Shown here: positions 1 to 12,373 of the stretch, piece by piece
Position numbering within the stretch: position 1 is the first letter of the stretch
How the letters are laid out: every line of letters begins with the position of its first letter
Origin: Lichtheimia corymbifera B2541
Taxonomy: Eukaryota > Mucoromycota > Mucoromycetes > Mucorales > Lichtheimiaceae
Length of the DNA: 64,000 nt
Reading direction: 5' to 3'
Assembly: GCA_000697475.1 (NCBI GenBank)
Contig: JNEU01001134.1
Span: 59,922 to 123,921 of the forward strand
Made by a program: the position numbers and the translations under genes
The notes under the pieces: model-generated
Database searches by the model: none
The model's input: only the letters and a program-made list of their open reading frames with translations
Told to the model about the DNA's origin: nothing

Positions 1-177
1 AAAATGATTATCACCATGTCGAGTGTAACAAAAACTGCTTTAGGATTGGGGTGGGATGCTCTTGGGAACAATGACGCGAAATGCATAGGTAATGGGGCAA
101 TCTCCGCATATTTGTACGTGCACGGTGCCTGCTGAGAAAGGAATAAGGATCACCTCTTCTTTATCTTTCACACTTCA

Positions 178-1572
178 ATGTCACTCACCACTCTTGCCAC
201 GGATATCCAGAACGACGTTAAAGTGACCCTCACTGTCAACGATCACCACCTCCTGATAAGCAACGACAATGGCAGCAATGAGACGACGACGACGACAACT
301 TCTCTTGAATTGGACTTGATTTATGGTGTCAAAGAGACAAAGGATAAGCAGCTGGAGATCTCCATTATCGAATGTGAGCAAGGACAAAACGAGAATGGCA
401 GTCAGCAATCCACTAGCATTACCAACTTTCGAGATATTGGCAAGACGACTTGGAAGCAAAGGACGCTTGTATTCGATAAGCTATCAGCACCTGAATTCGC
501 CACTCGGCTTCGGCAACGTGTTTTACCCGATGTTCAACCAAATCAGCGTGTGGTTGCCATTATCAATCCTGCAGCAGGTAGTCGACAAGCTCTATCGCAG
601 TGGAATGACACAGTAAAGCCTATGCTGGTGGCAGCAGGCTATGATACGGATACCATGAGCGTGACAGAGACCAAACCCAATGAACAAACGCGGATACTGG
701 TTGAGCAATTGGGCGTCAAGATGATCAGTGAGAATGCCAACACGACCTTTATTATATTGGGTGGAGATGGTACCGTACATGAAGTGGTGAATGGTTTATC
801 GGATGCATACGATCGACGAGTCAGTTGGCCATCTTTACCCACGTTCAAGCTCGGCATTATTCCTTCCGGGTCCGGCAACGCCTTATCACTCAGCCTTCAG
901 TTACAAAGCATTGAACACGCGACATTACGCATTATTAAGCAGAATACTCAGCCATTACGACTTGTGGATGTGCAGTTACCAATCGAGCAGAAACGCAAAC
1001 TACGTATCATTGTGGTGATGAGTTGGGGTTTTCATGCACAACTCGTGAGCAAGGCCCGTTATCTAAAGCCATTTGTCGACAATCGCCGCTTCAGTTGGGT
1101 TGCCATGTGGCTCTTATACTTTTTACAACACTATGCCGGTGAATTGACAATGAGCCAGGTTCAACGGTACAACAAAGAGACCAAGAAGTTCGATGATATC
1201 CAAGAAGAGATCGTGATCAAGGACGAGAAATTCACCTACTTTGCAGTAACCAAGCAGGCTTCTCTTGAAAGAGGATTCACTATCACCCCTTTTGCGTCAC
1301 CAGCAACCGAAGATATGGATATCATATTGATGCGTGATGCCAGCAAAGAGCAGTTACAATCAGCAACGATCAAAGCGATTCAAGGAGGAAAGCATGTGGA
1401 TGAGGAAGAATACGTGGAATATTACAAAGCAAAGGAATTGGCACTCAAGGTGCGAGATGCTACCGACATTTGTTTGGATGGCGAGATAGCTTCGATACCT
1501 GCCAACAGCATCGTACGGCTCAAAGTTGTTGGTCCCTCTCAAGGCGAACCTGATTTCCAGACATTCGTTTAG
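178..1572 (+). CDS. Sphingoid long-chain-base kinase (DAGK catalytic domain)
   Basis: Intronless gene for a 464-residue lipid kinase expected to phosphorylate sphingosine-type long-chain bases. Visible motifs are IINPAAGS (about residue 127, start of the DAGK catalytic fold), the nucleotide-binding loop GGDGTVHEVVNGL (about 195) and IPSGSGNALS (about 228), which together mark the sphingosine/diacylglycerol kinase family. A late DGE (about 433) matches the conserved C-terminal acidic motif of that family. The N-terminal 100 residues are poorly conserved and include a Thr run. The protein is shorter than yeast Lcb4 (over 600 residues) and nearer to animal SPHK1. No membrane segment is obvious, so membrane association is probably peripheral. 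It converges on the PIN-like gene, with 147 nt between the stop codons. Confidence is high for the family and moderate for sphingoid bases as substrate. Confidence 0.9.
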   Translation: MSLTTLATDIQNDVKVTLTVNDHHLLISNDNGSNETTTTTTSLELDLIYGVKETKDKQLEISIIECEQGQNENGSQQSTSITNFRDIGKTTWKQRTLVFDKLSAPEFATRLRQRVLPDVQPNQRVVAIINPAAGSRQALSQWNDTVKPMLVAAGYDTDTMSVTETKPNEQTRILVEQLGVKMISENANTTFIILGGDGTVHEVVNGLSDAYDRRVSWPSLPTFKLGIIPSGSGNALSLSLQLQSIEHATLRIIKQNTQPLRLVDVQLPIEQKRKLRIIVVMSWGFHAQLVSKARYLKPFVDNRRFSWVAMWLLYFLQHYAGELTMSQVQRYNKETKKFDDIQEEIVIKDEKFTYFAVTKQASLERGFTITPFASPATEDMDIILMRDASKEQLQSATIKAIQGGKHVDEEEYVEYYKAKELALKVRDATDICLDGEIASIPANSIVRLKVVGPSQGEPDFQTFV

Positions 1573-1719
1573 ATACATACTCATATCCTAGTTTTAGTTT
1601 CCATGATACCAAATATTCTTATCTACATCCTATCTTTGTTGTACAAATATATGATCTATCAAGCGACGAGATACAATGAAAGGAGGGGGTATGAACAAAG
1701 ACATTGGGTTCATTGTTGT

Positions 1720-3209
1720 TTAGAGAAAAGTATCGACAATGTTGAGTGCAGCAAAGACGACGAGTGTGAATACTGGCACACACACAACACCATAGCTCCA
1801 AAACAGCAAATGTAGCATTTCATCTTCGAAAGCTCCTGTTACTTGCGATATTTGAACGAGGTTGATAGCTGTGGGTGTGCAACCGACAATAATCATCATG
1901 ACGCTAAATACTGGATCTGCCGCCACACCAGCATATGCAGAGCCATATCTTACAAATGCCAATACAATAGGGATCACGACCAATGGTGCAAGCACCATGC
2001 GGATGCTTATAGCGGTTGCAACTGCTTTTCGGTTGTAATGCGTCTCTTGCTGTTGCATTTGTTTTTCTAATATGTCCGTAAGTTGAGCACCGAGACACAC
2101 GAGGATAATGGGTACGGCAGCCTTGCCACAAGACTGGATAGCCAAGGTAACAGATGCATGTACAAACGTATCATACATGAGCTTTTTCAAAGGAGGTATC
2201 AAACCCACAGCAATAGCAAGGAAAGCTGCATACAATGGTGGAGTCATGAATTGATGAATTGAACGTGCCCATGTTGCCATCTTGCGTTTGACGTGTGTTT
2301 TCATGCTTAATTGATCATCTTGTGGCAGCTGATCGTCAGCAGCATCGCTTGGAAGCGCTGGAAATGATGACAACAATCCACTTGTTTCATTCACACTTGT
2401 GGAACGACTCGCATTGACGCCACATTTACTGCTTCTACCACTGAATAAAATTGGACTATGGGGTCGTGACGATGACATGATAGAGCCCGATCCAGATGAT
2501 GTGCCATAGTCACTGGTCATTGTCCCATAATCAAATTCTTCTTCCTCTTCATCCTTGATAGGGATCTGTAATAGCCGATATCCATATGACCATCGTAAAA
2601 GGTTTCCAAAGATGGCATAAAACAAGGTATATGAAATTCCCCTTTGAATACATTGTTAGGTCATTGCATTCAGCTCTTGCCATTGTTTGTTATCATTGTT
2701 ACCTAGCAGCCACTGCCTCTTGTGTATCATCAGCATCCCAATAAAGTACCTTTCCCGCTTCGGAAACAGCCAGACTTGTAATAACAGCAATAGGAAGTGA
2801 GTTGGTATTAGAGAACATGACGCACGCCGTCACAAAGCCTCGAAATTCTGCATTGAGTCGCACCAAACGACATACGACATGGACAAATGTAAAGGATACA
2901 AGCGCAAAGCAGACGTAAAATACAGGTATAGGCCAGTAGGCGAGCAACTTTTCGAAGGAGATAACCGATGAAATGTTTGAAAAGAGTAGACAAGGGGTGA
3001 AGAACACCATGTTTAATCTTGACAACCACTATTATAACCACATGAATTGCACTCTTCTTACAGTCGCAAAAGTGATTCACATATACCTTTTGTTTCTCCA
3101 TTGTAAAGTACCCCATCTTTGTAAGCACGAACCCAAAAGAGACAATCACCATCACTTGCAGAATGGCCTGTACAACGAAAAATAATGGTTGTTGATGCAT
3201 CAGTAACAT
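1720..3209 (-). CDS. PIN-like / auxin efflux carrier family membrane transporter
   Basis: Three exons (3209-3087, 3028-2703, 2641-1720) join in phase to about 456 residues. The N-terminal half has hydrophobic helices and the segment WLSRLNMVFFTPCLLFSNIS, close to the family motif around the first conserved proline. The middle is a hydrophilic Ser/Asp-rich loop. The C-terminal half has five hydrophobic spans, with VPIILVCLGAQL and GCTPTAINLVQISQ resembling the conserved second half of the family. Fungal members (yeast Ecm3 and YNL095c type) sit in ER or other internal membranes; their substrate is not established, and auxin transport should not be assumed. The start at 3209 is supported by an in-frame stop just upstream. 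The splice sites are GTATAT/ATAG and GTAACA/AAAG. Confidence 0.85.
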
Positions 3210-4206
3210 GATAATTTTGCTCCTCCAAGGTCACCATTCAATTTAGCACCCTATACCTGTATAGAAGCTGTTATCAAGTCCCATATCATTATGAATAAAT
3301 TAGTTTTTGGTGTCTATGGACGTGTAATTATGGGGTCTGGTTATCGAGGAAAAAAGAGAAAAGGACAATTGTTTCTATGCCGGTCTAATCTTCGTCATGT
3401 TCTCTCATTTCTCCGATCCCGCTCATCGCTGTTTCTGCATAAATCGTGTTTGTGACATTTATCCATTGGCGTAGGCATCATCTTCCCTTGTTTGTTGACC
3501 CTTGCATTTTCCCCCATACGGAAATAGCGTGCGCTGTAGCGCCATGGCAAAAGTCGTTACCATGTTTGGTCCGAGTCAGTTACTGAGATCGCGGTGTTTG
3601 ATTGAGCCGCTTCGAAATGATGATGCATCACGTTACCATGAGGATCTTTATCAAGGGACGATAGTGGATTCAGCGGGTGAGTTGTAGTATTGCAAGGCGG
3701 TATGTAATCAATTCTGCTTCTCATGCAACGATACGCGAGACCAACCAACTATAGCCCGATCATTTTCTATTTCAACAACAAAGAGGACATCTCTTCAAAG
3801 ACGCGACGACAATCAACATGACGACTAAATGCATGCGTAACTTCCATGGCGCCTGTTGTCATTGTCCTTCTCTCATAACAACGTTGGCAACATCTTATTT
3901 GTGTTCTAGACCTCAATTTATCAAGTCTCCTTGTGCTGTTGGTGCTACCAGCAGCTTTAGGATTGATGATCCAAAAACTGTCATTGCATGTACACATCAC
4001 GCTCATTCATGCATCACTTGTTCTTTGTTTGATCAGTGCCAAGTGCTGTTTTAATCCACCAATCATCAAAGCGGAGGCAATGGATACAGTGTAAACCTGT
4101 CCCGTGCCCGTTTTCTTTTTCTTAAATCATTCAATCACTGCCAGTTTTCTTGGTTTTTCACCTCTTTCCTGGACTGTTCATCACTCAGTGATATAAACAC
4201 CATCCA
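3210..4206. other. Intergenic region, divergent promoters
   Basis: About 1 kb separates the divergently transcribed PIN-like and RFX genes and must carry both promoters. Only short open frames occur here, with no recognisable domains and no convincing RNA gene. Confidence 0.6.
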
Positions 4207-6851
4207 ATGGCACGTACTAAGCAAAGACCACGTCGAGCAGCGTCGATGGCCAGTATGGCAGCATCAACAGCAGGTATGTGTTTCATGCAGGATTTGTACT
4301 ACTTGGCCCGAAGGCTCGTGCCAAATCAGGGCTCTTTCACTTATTTCTGCATCTCCATCGCAATGAAGACCATGACAACATTTACGATCCTGTTTCTCCC
4401 TACAATGTAGTCATGACACCACGACGATCGCAAAGGAACTGTTCAGTTACAAGTGGACCAAGCAACAACAGCACCATGGCGATGCCGCAGCAGCAGGGGG
4501 CGACAGTGCAAGACCAGAGACCACTGCCATCACTATTGACAGCAAGTGACCCTTCGACTTCTCCAGCACTTACTACAACCACACTTCCACGTTTGTCACG
4601 ACGCGCAGCAACTGAGGATGATGCTGATAGCCGATTTGTGCTTAATTGGTATGTTGCATTGGGGATAGTGATGCTATTGTGATATGATGGTTTATGATTA
4701 TGATCTCACTAATACGCCATGTGATGAAACACATACTAGGGTCCAAGCCAACTACCAATATGAACCTAATCACAATGTCCCACGAAGTGGAATGTACGAG
4801 GATTACAAAGCTGCATGTGTTAGGTGCCATCAACAACCTGTCAACTCGGCTACATTTGGCAAGCTTATCCGCCATGTGTTCTCTGGTATCACAACGCGTC
4901 GTCTTGGCACTCGTGGTGAATCAAAGTATCATTACTGCGGTATTCGTCGTCGTATGGGTCCACCACCACCACCTGCATCTTTTTCTTTGCAATCACCAGC
5001 AGCAATACTATCATCATCTTCCCACGATATCAGTGGCCAACCTCCTCCTCCTTCATCAGGCGTCAATCCCAATATCATCACACGATCACATGCTGGCAAC
5101 ACCACTGCTGCTGAGTGAGTCCATGGACATGGATGAAATACATTTGCCTGACTGATGATATATGAATAGCATGGCGAGTTCCTCGAATCCTGCACATACC
5201 AGAATGAATATCCCATTGGCAGCAGCAGATGACCGCAATGATGATGCACTTTCCATCATGTCGTATGATCGTTATCATCACCATGCCCAACAATCATCAT
5301 CCTCTTTTCAAGCTCCATCCTCTCCTCAACAGCAAGCAATGTATGGCGAAAGTGGATCCAGTGGTACACCATCCACTCCTCTATTCCAGTTACCGGAATT
5401 CGCCATTCATACGCCCTCATTGCAAAATAATCAGACTGCCATCGAGTTTTCCCGTGTGTACGAGCAGCATTGTCGAGACATTCTAGCATTTATCCACTCC
5501 AATCAAATCAACAATGCAAGTATACAACAAGAGATTCAAACAACAACAGGGTCAGTGATATCTAACATGATGGCAATGATAGGTTTACACATCCATGGTG
5601 TCATTTTATCAAATGTTGCCTGATCGCTTCCGCAATTTGATTGATGATTATCCTCAAGCGATTGATGATATTTGGCGTTGGGATTGTTCCTTATATGATG
5701 TGAGTGTACAATGGGCATGTTGGTACCCGGGTCCTACATATCTAACGATGTATTAGTCTATTATGGTCCACCTTCTGCCAAACATATACACGCCTATCAC
5801 TTTTGGTGCCCTCAAGCAATTGCGAAACTACACTCGTCAGTTACAGCAATACATCCGATATGCCGTGGACGCCAGCTATCCAGATGAGCTTTATCAAAAG
5901 AAGACGAGTGGTAAGTTCCCTTCATAATGAATCTACAATGTATCCCTCTAATGCATATATAATTTTATAGTGGCTAAAATCTTCGTATCAAAGTTCAAGC
6001 GACACCTTAAGCTCAGCCAAATGGCTCAAACCACCCTTGCCGTGCTTCAGCATCCGAACAACTTTGAGTCAATGAGACGGGACTGGGATGCTGTGGATTT
6101 TGAGTCGATCATGGAACAAGCTACTTGGGTGTGTAACTGCAATCATCAAGAAGTCCAGGATATATGTAAGTCCTTTGTAGGGGTGGATAGAAGGATATGA
6201 AATTCACCATATAATATCTCTAGTTCAAAACGGCATCAAGCGTTTGCTTTACTCGGAAGCAGGTCTTCATGATTGGATTACATGGATACAAGGAATTGTG
6301 GAGCGATATATGAGTACCCCATCACAACAAGCACCGGTATGTACAACAAATCATTCAAAAGCTAAAGATATCATGAGCTAAAAGCAATTGCGCTGATTGT
6401 ATAGACGAGAAATCCTCATTCTTTTGTACTCCATGCCAAGGAATTCATTCACAAGTGGAACTTTTATTCAAGCTTGATTTTAAAAGATCTCTCACTTGGA
6501 CATGCTGCGAGTGCAGGTATGTAAACAACTTTTTGTGATTATTGCTCCCACACTCACGTCTATATGGTTATCATACTAGGATTATTCCGAACTCTCCGTC
6601 ATTTCATTGATGACATGATGCTTTATTTGGTGGAAGAACGTCTCGCAAGGATCTATAGGGATGACGGACCTAAGCATCAACACCAACACCAGCCCTCGCA
6701 TCAGTCTCAAACTCAAGCAACCGCTTCAGGTAGCTCATCTGGTACTGGAGCACCACCTCATACCAATGAAGATACAACATCTACCACCGCTGTAATCCAA
6801 CCAGAACCATCCACTGTGGAAATGGAAATTAGCAGCAACGATTCACCCTGA
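4207..6851 (+). CDS. RFX-family winged-helix transcription factor
   Basis: Ten exons (4207-4273, 4411-4648, 4740-5114, 5170-5554, 5583-5699, 5757-5910, 5971-6165, 6224-6336, 6405-6516, 6580-6851) join in phase to about 675 residues. The RFX DNA-binding domain spans roughly residues 95-170: RFVLNW is followed across an intron by VQANYQYE, then VNSATFGKLIRHVF and TRRLGTRGESKYHYCGIR, the latter being the hallmark X-box recognition wing. Downstream, helices such as SMVSFYQMLPDRFRNL and the 5757-6516 exons correspond to the conserved RFX central and dimerisation region. The ends are low-complexity (Ser, Pro, Gln, His). Fungal relatives (Crt1/Rfx1) repress DNA-damage and ribonucleotide-reductase genes; that role here is inference. 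The exon 4 donor (GTGATA at 5555) was chosen because it alone restores the frame. Confidence 0.93.
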
Positions 6852-7063
6852 TTGTGCATGAAAAAATCCGTTATCCTCCCCCTCCTTTGCTGTAGCACTT
6901 GATCATCTTTATCCCCTTTGCTATACCCTACTCCCTTTGCTGACTCTCAAAGTAAATCCATCTCATACGTATTTGCACTTGAACACATTCGTATCCTCTT
7001 TTTTGTTTGCTGATGTTATTGTCAAATTGGAAAACAATCGAAATGTACAAAAGTATGCTTGTT

Positions 7064-7640
7064 TTACTGAGCCAAGAAAGGATTCTCAATCTCTTCGCTA
7101 CCATCGAAAGGTGATATCAAAATGACAGCTGTTCCTCGTAGCACGGCAAGGCCAAGTGTTCTCGTCTTGTCAGTGATATATCCCGTTTCCAAATCTACAT
7201 ATATATACACTGTTAAGTACTGTGTCTATGCATATGTATATATACCCTACCTTTGAGATATTCGACGGTCTCATCAAGCACCAAGTTTAATAACGGATCA
7301 TAACCCATAAGCTTGCCGACAACTATATGAAGAGCAAGTTGAGCATATTGTTGACCTTGCTTCCCTTTATCAATACCACTGTCAATTACCTTCACGACCG
7401 CCATTGAAGCGTACACGCACTTTCTTTTCCATGTATTTGCTGAGATCGAGGATGGATTCCTTCTTGGGCTTGTCTTGCTGATGTCCACTGCGACCGCCTC
7501 CACGACCACCACGGTTGCCACCACCACGACCTCTGTAATGACCACGACCTCCCTACATGAGATGTTGCGTGTTAGAAGGGGATAGGATAGAAATACGTGT
7601 ATGAAAGATAAAACAAGGCTACACTTACGCGATCAGACAT
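7064..7640 (-). CDS. LSM7: U6 snRNA-associated Sm-like protein LSm7
   Basis: Four exons (7640-7629, 7552-7390, 7322-7251, 7194-7064) join to about 125 residues. The Sm1 motif is seen in KKESILDLSKYMEKKVRVRF and VVGKLMGYDPLLNLVLDE, and the Sm2 motif in LGLAVLRGTAVILISP; the tail DGSEEIENPF is typical of LSm7. LSm7 is part of the Lsm2-8 ring on U6 snRNA and the Lsm1-7 ring in mRNA decay. The first exon codes only MSDR. Exon 2 begins with a Gly/Arg-rich stretch (GGRGHYRGRGGGNRGGRGGG) placed before the Sm fold, an extension that animal LSm7 lacks. The gene converges on the RFX gene with about 210 nt between stops. Confidence 0.93.
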
Positions 7641-8706
7641 TATATTTATGAGACAAAAAGAAAATGAGACCAAGAAGTCGCGAATGGCAAATCTGTGTCT
7701 TTCAAGTCAGCGGTGCCAGATACTCCAAAATCGTCATCAAGCCATCATCCCCCACCACATATAGTTATTATCTTTAGACTTCTTAAAAGTTATACATATG
7801 TCTTCTTCATGATAGAGTAAATAGAATCATTGAGTGAATAAGATTTGATCCAAGGATCTATTCATTTGCAAATTCTGCTATTAGAGACGTGGTTGTTATT
7901 TATATCATAAACACGTTCGGATGCCTGGGTTGGTCTCATCACAAGATGACCACTTACTCATCCAATTACTGTACCAAAGGTCCAGGGATATATTTGCTTA
8001 GGGATCATATATATACGTTCCACCTTGAATAGTCCGAAATGCCATATATCCATCAATGGTCATCATCGAAAACCGTGTCCTATCTTTTTAAGACAACAAT
8101 GCAAGGATTTGGATTGCTGGATGTGTTGGAGGTAAGGAAGTTCTTTAGCCCTTTCCTAAATTGGGCCTTATCAATCTATGAAATCATGCCGAATGTAAAT
8201 CGGGTAGATCGAAACAATGATCGATTATCTCACATCGCAACAATGGGTTTGACATGAGCAAATCTGGACATAAAGGAGCTTCTCATTATAAGAGCAACAG
8301 CCAAGGTTCATTATCATCGTTGTTGTTCTTATGTACACAATGATGATACTACCAAATCTGGGTCGTCGGACCAAGATATACCCATTGATCCCCGTGATCT
8401 ATACACATGCTTACACATCACATCACCTCCTGACAAGTAAACGAGGGGATGCATAAAGTAAAAAAGTAAGGATACCATGTGGGGAATAGAATGGTGATGT
8501 ATATAACAAAAGCAATGTCATTCTATCTTGGAACCATTCCATTTCAGGACACCAGTTTATGATTCGGGGGTTTGATGCATTTTGCGTATTTGATTGTGTA
8601 TCGCCACCGTTGTTGTTTTTGCTCAGCTCTCTTTCAGTTTCATATATACACATATATATATAAATATCTTTCATATCTTTTTATTCACTATTTGGACTTC
8701 TTCTAC
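7641..8706. other. Intergenic region between LSM7 and UXS
   Basis: Divergent promoter region of about 1.07 kb. A 72-codon open frame at 8039-8257 with a TATA-like stretch upstream has no recognisable domain, so I do not call it. AT-rich TATA-like sequence near 8645-8668 lies just before the UXS start. An in-frame open stretch from 8572 could add an N-terminal extension to UXS, but it looks like leader sequence. Confidence 0.5.
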
Positions 8707-10091
8707 ATGACGAGCACTGACCAACCACCAGAACAGCAACATCCAGAACTTGTCACCACAGTTGGGCATAACTCGGTGGGTTCCGACGTTGCCCTTGACA
8801 CGCTCCGAGAACTCTACCTTCCACGTACAATTAGCGACCGAGAGTTGAATGACCAAGACAACACCATCATTTATAAGAGCACCCATGCTTACCCTGCTGT
8901 TCGACGATTACGACCTTCAGAACGCAAACGCATTCTCGTCACTGGAGGGGCTGGCTTTGTTGGGTCACACTTGGTCGACCGGCTGATGCTCATGGGCCAC
9001 GAGGTCATTGTGCTCGACAACTTTTTCACAGGCACCAAACGTAACGTCCAACACTGGATTGGCCATCCTCACTTTGAACTCGTTCGACATGACGTTGTGG
9101 ACCCTTTCATGATTGAAGTCTCCCAAATCTACCACTTGGCTTGTCCTGCTTCTCCTCCGCACTATCAGTACAATCCTACAAAGACCGTCAAGACGAGTGT
9201 CATGGGTACTATCAATATGCTGGGCCTTGCTAAACGTACCAAAGCACGATTCCTTCTCACATCAACATCAGGTACATGTTTGTTGTTTTACCCCTGATTG
9301 AATGACTTGCCACTGACATTCGATTAAATACAGAGGTATACGGTGATCCGGAAGAACATCCTCAAAAAGAAACCTATTGGGGTCACGTCAATCCTATTGG
9401 TCCAAGAGCTTGCTATGATGAAGGAAAACGTATTGCTGAGACTTTAACGTACGCCTATATGCGCCAAAACGATGTCGATGTGCGCGTTGCTCGGATCTTT
9501 AAGCAAGTATCACTGTTGTCCAAACATTGCATAGCAATACGTAACTAACGTATTATATTTTCACTCTCTCTTTCTTTGATGGATACAGCACATTTGGTAA
9601 GTAATCGATCGTGACGCATGGATGCAAAAAGAGGAATACTAATGACATGATATGCAGGTCCACGTATGTCACCTGCAGATGGCCGTGTCGTGAGCAATTT
9701 CATTATGCAAGCTATCAAAGGCGAACCACTGACATTGTATGGTGATGGGCAGCAGACTCGGTCATTCCAATACATTCATGATCTCGTGGATGGATTAATT
9801 CTGTTGATGAACAAAAACTACATGGAGCCTGTCAACCTTGGAAATCCAGATGAATATACCATTAAGGATTTTGCTGATATCATTCGAGAACAAATTGTCG
9901 AGTCATCCGCAGCTCAGGATAATGTGCAAATCAAGATCTTACCAGCAGCCATGGATGATCCCAAGAAAAGAAAGCCTGATATCACAAGAGCAAAAAAGTA
10001 CTTGGGATGGGAACCAAAGTTCTCAGTGCGTCAAGGATTGCAAGAAACAGTGGATTGGTTCAATTTGCAAGTAGAAGAAGGGCTGATATGA
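8707..10091 (+). CDS. UXS1: UDP-glucuronate decarboxylase (UDP-xylose synthase)
   Basis: Four coding exons (8707-9271, 9334-9502, 9589-9596, 9658-10091) give about 391 residues. It is an extended SDR enzyme converting UDP-glucuronate to UDP-xylose with bound NAD. The Rossmann motif [11 protein letters not shown] starts near residue 79, the catalytic Tyr and Lys lie in CYDEGKR (about 215), and [15 protein letters not shown] and ARIFNTFGPRM are highly typical of UXS. NTFG is encoded across an 8-nt microexon (9589-9596), and the intron before it uses a GC donor (GCAAGT at 9503); only this arrangement keeps the family sequence. The start at 8707 gives a soluble protein; animal UXS has an N-terminal Golgi anchor, which is not evident here. 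It probably supplies UDP-xylose for wall or glycan synthesis (inference). Confidence 0.94.
9503..9657 (+). other. GC-AG intron, 8-nt microexon, second intron
   Basis: The intron at 9503-9588 begins GCAAGT and ends ATACAG. The microexon at 9589-9596 is CACATTTG. The intron at 9597-9657 begins GTAAGT and ends TGCAG. Phases 2, then 1, are consistent and produce the invariant UXS residues N-T-F-G-P-R. Using the GT inside the donor region instead breaks the frame. Confidence 0.85.
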
Positions 10092-10367
10092 TGTTTTCTA
10101 CTCTTCCCATCATTCCCATATATACTCTCCCTGCATTTGTTGCATAGCTTGTCTCTCATCATTGACACGCCTATTAGCCTCCTCCCCAGACTATCAACAT
10201 TTAGATACCATCAACCGATATAATGCTGAAAGATTGATAAACACTACGCTCAATTCACTATTATAAGCATCTTGATAATTGAGAAAGGGCATGATAATGC
10301 AAAGTTGTGTTTGTGTCTATGAGTAAAAAAGTACATTGAGTTGTAATGTGGGGTATAGAGCTCATTT

Positions 10368-12373
10368 TCAAGCCGTGTCTTGTTCTTGCTGACGTTCAGA
10401 TGGTTGCTCAAAGCCAGCAGCTTTACGCATGCGATGACCAAACAACTTGAGAACTAGCAGAGCAACAACGGATACATATGTAAGACCTGCCAAGAAAACA
10501 CTTGTCCAACCGGGACCAATTGCAGCAACCATGGGATTGGCTGCAAGTGTAAGAGCACATGCAAGTACCATACGCACAAGCGTAGCTGCGGCAGTAACTG
10601 AAGCACCGTAACCAGGCGTAGCATCGACGAGATAAGCGCTTGTGGATGTCATGACTTGATTCATTCCTAGATTCTGTTCGGTGATCTTAGTATATCTATG
10701 GATGCCATAATGATAAATGTAATGTATACCTGAATGCCGAATCCAACGATGCCTGTCCAATAAGTCATACCGCTACCAATGCCCCATCCAAATAGAAGCA
10801 ATCCAAATGGCATTAAAATCAATCCACAAGGCCATAGATTGATTGAGAGTCTATCTTCAATCTTATGTCGACCTCCTCGTTTGGCGCGGGCCCGTAGTAA
10901 TAAACGATCTGATAGCAAGTTGGTGATGATTGCACCCGAAAGATTACCGAAACCGGCTCCAAGATAACTCAAACCTGCGTTTCACAATAGAAGGTATACC
11001 TCGTGAGAAAAGAATGAAGACCCATTTCCATCTTTTAAACCACCCATCCACACATCACTTTTTGCAATGATACGTTACCTGTTTGCCATGACGTAAACCG
11101 AAAGTTGGTTTCAAACAGATCTGGGATGATTGTCTCAACAGCAAACATGCATCCAAAGGATATACCTTGTATAATAGCTACCAATAGCACATGAGGATGA
11201 CGTAGCATAAGAAAAGGTCGAATAGGATTTATCGGCTTTCGCTTCTCTTTTTTCGCTAATGGTGGAGCTTTCATATCAATGGTAGTAGCACCCTTTGACT
11301 TATCGTTCTTTACTTGGTTGTCAGGCACATGCACTGACACGGTGTTGGATCCTGTGGTGGCAGTGGATGCACCATCGTCGGGATCCATATTACCATTATG
11401 CCGCTGTTGCTGCGCTTCGTTCTTCTCGTTTGTGATTGCCAAATCAAACCTTGCATTTTCACGATATGTTTCGGGATATGCTGCCATAATCATGGTGATA
11501 ACGGTAAGCCCAAATGCAACACAAAACCAAAACGTCGCTCGCCATGATAAGGGACTCATGATGAGAAAACCACCTAATAATATGCAACCACCACGTTAAT
11601 GCCAATCACCTCTTTTCCTTGGACCACACTTTTATATATACCCAATATTGGACCAGTCAATGGTCCTATAAACACGCCAAAAAAGTATTTTCCAAAGGCT
11701 GCACCACGTTTCTCGATTGGAAACAAGTCAGATATAACTCCTGAGCCGACTATTCGATCCTTTGTCAGCTTGCTTCCCACACTATATGCATATCCTGTTA
11801 CCTGATTGTCCACAAGAGGCGCCAATTGCTTGTACGCAACGAAGCACCACGAGACCCCAGATATTGGTCACCAAAGCACACCCCAGAGATGCCAGCGAGA
11901 AGATCGACATTGACAAAATAAATAATACACGTCGTAATCGGTAGTAATCCGAGATGGATGCCCTTTTTTAAAGAGTCAAGTTAGCATATACTCTTTCCCA
12001 GATACAAGGTTAATGTGATCAAGTACCATATCACAGGTGCAATACCCATCGAAAGAATAAACAATGCGGCCGTTAATGTTGTTGCAATCGGGGGTGCCTG
12101 TAAATCAGAGGTGATATCGGGAATGCCTATACAACCATCGTCGCTATATTATAAGCAATATGGCATACAAAATCAAGGTTTATGGTGATGGCATGGCTTA
12201 CCAGGGAAATAAATAGTGCTCGAGAAACCAGCACTTGTAGCAGTCAAAGCAAGCACAACAAGGATAAAGCCTTTCATTGATGATCTCAATAAGCGGGGAT
12301 CCTCTTCCACAGGGGGCCGAATCAAAAACCGAGCCTTGAGCTCTCTCTTTAGCCTTGATTCATTAATGGCCAT
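10368..12373 (-). CDS. Major facilitator superfamily exporter, DHA1 (QDR/Dtr1-like)
   Basis: Seven exons (12373-12202, 12126-12027, 11962-11802, 11749-11642, 11573-11079, 10974-10730, 10673-10368) join in phase to about 528 residues. Twelve membrane helices are expected. Helix 1 is near MKGFILVVLALTATSAGFSS, the loop 2-3 motif is WASISDYYRLRR, helix 4 region is LRCVQAIGASCGQSVGSG and helix 5 (motif C) is KYFFGVFIGPLTGPILGG. A long hydrophilic central loop lies in exon 5 between the two six-helix halves. DHA1 drug:proton antiporters export small toxic compounds, quinidine-type drugs, polyamines or spore-wall dityrosine; the substrate here is unknown. The gene converges on UXS. A GTACTT donor at 12026 is weaker than its neighbours but is needed to keep the loop 2-3 motif. 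Confidence 0.88.

Noticed and set aside
8572..8706. N-terminal membrane-anchor extension of UXS from an upstream ATG
   Set aside because: The stretch is AT-rich with TATA-like sequence and its translation is Tyr/Phe-rich in a way typical of leader DNA; not excluded, but ATG 8707 is preferred.
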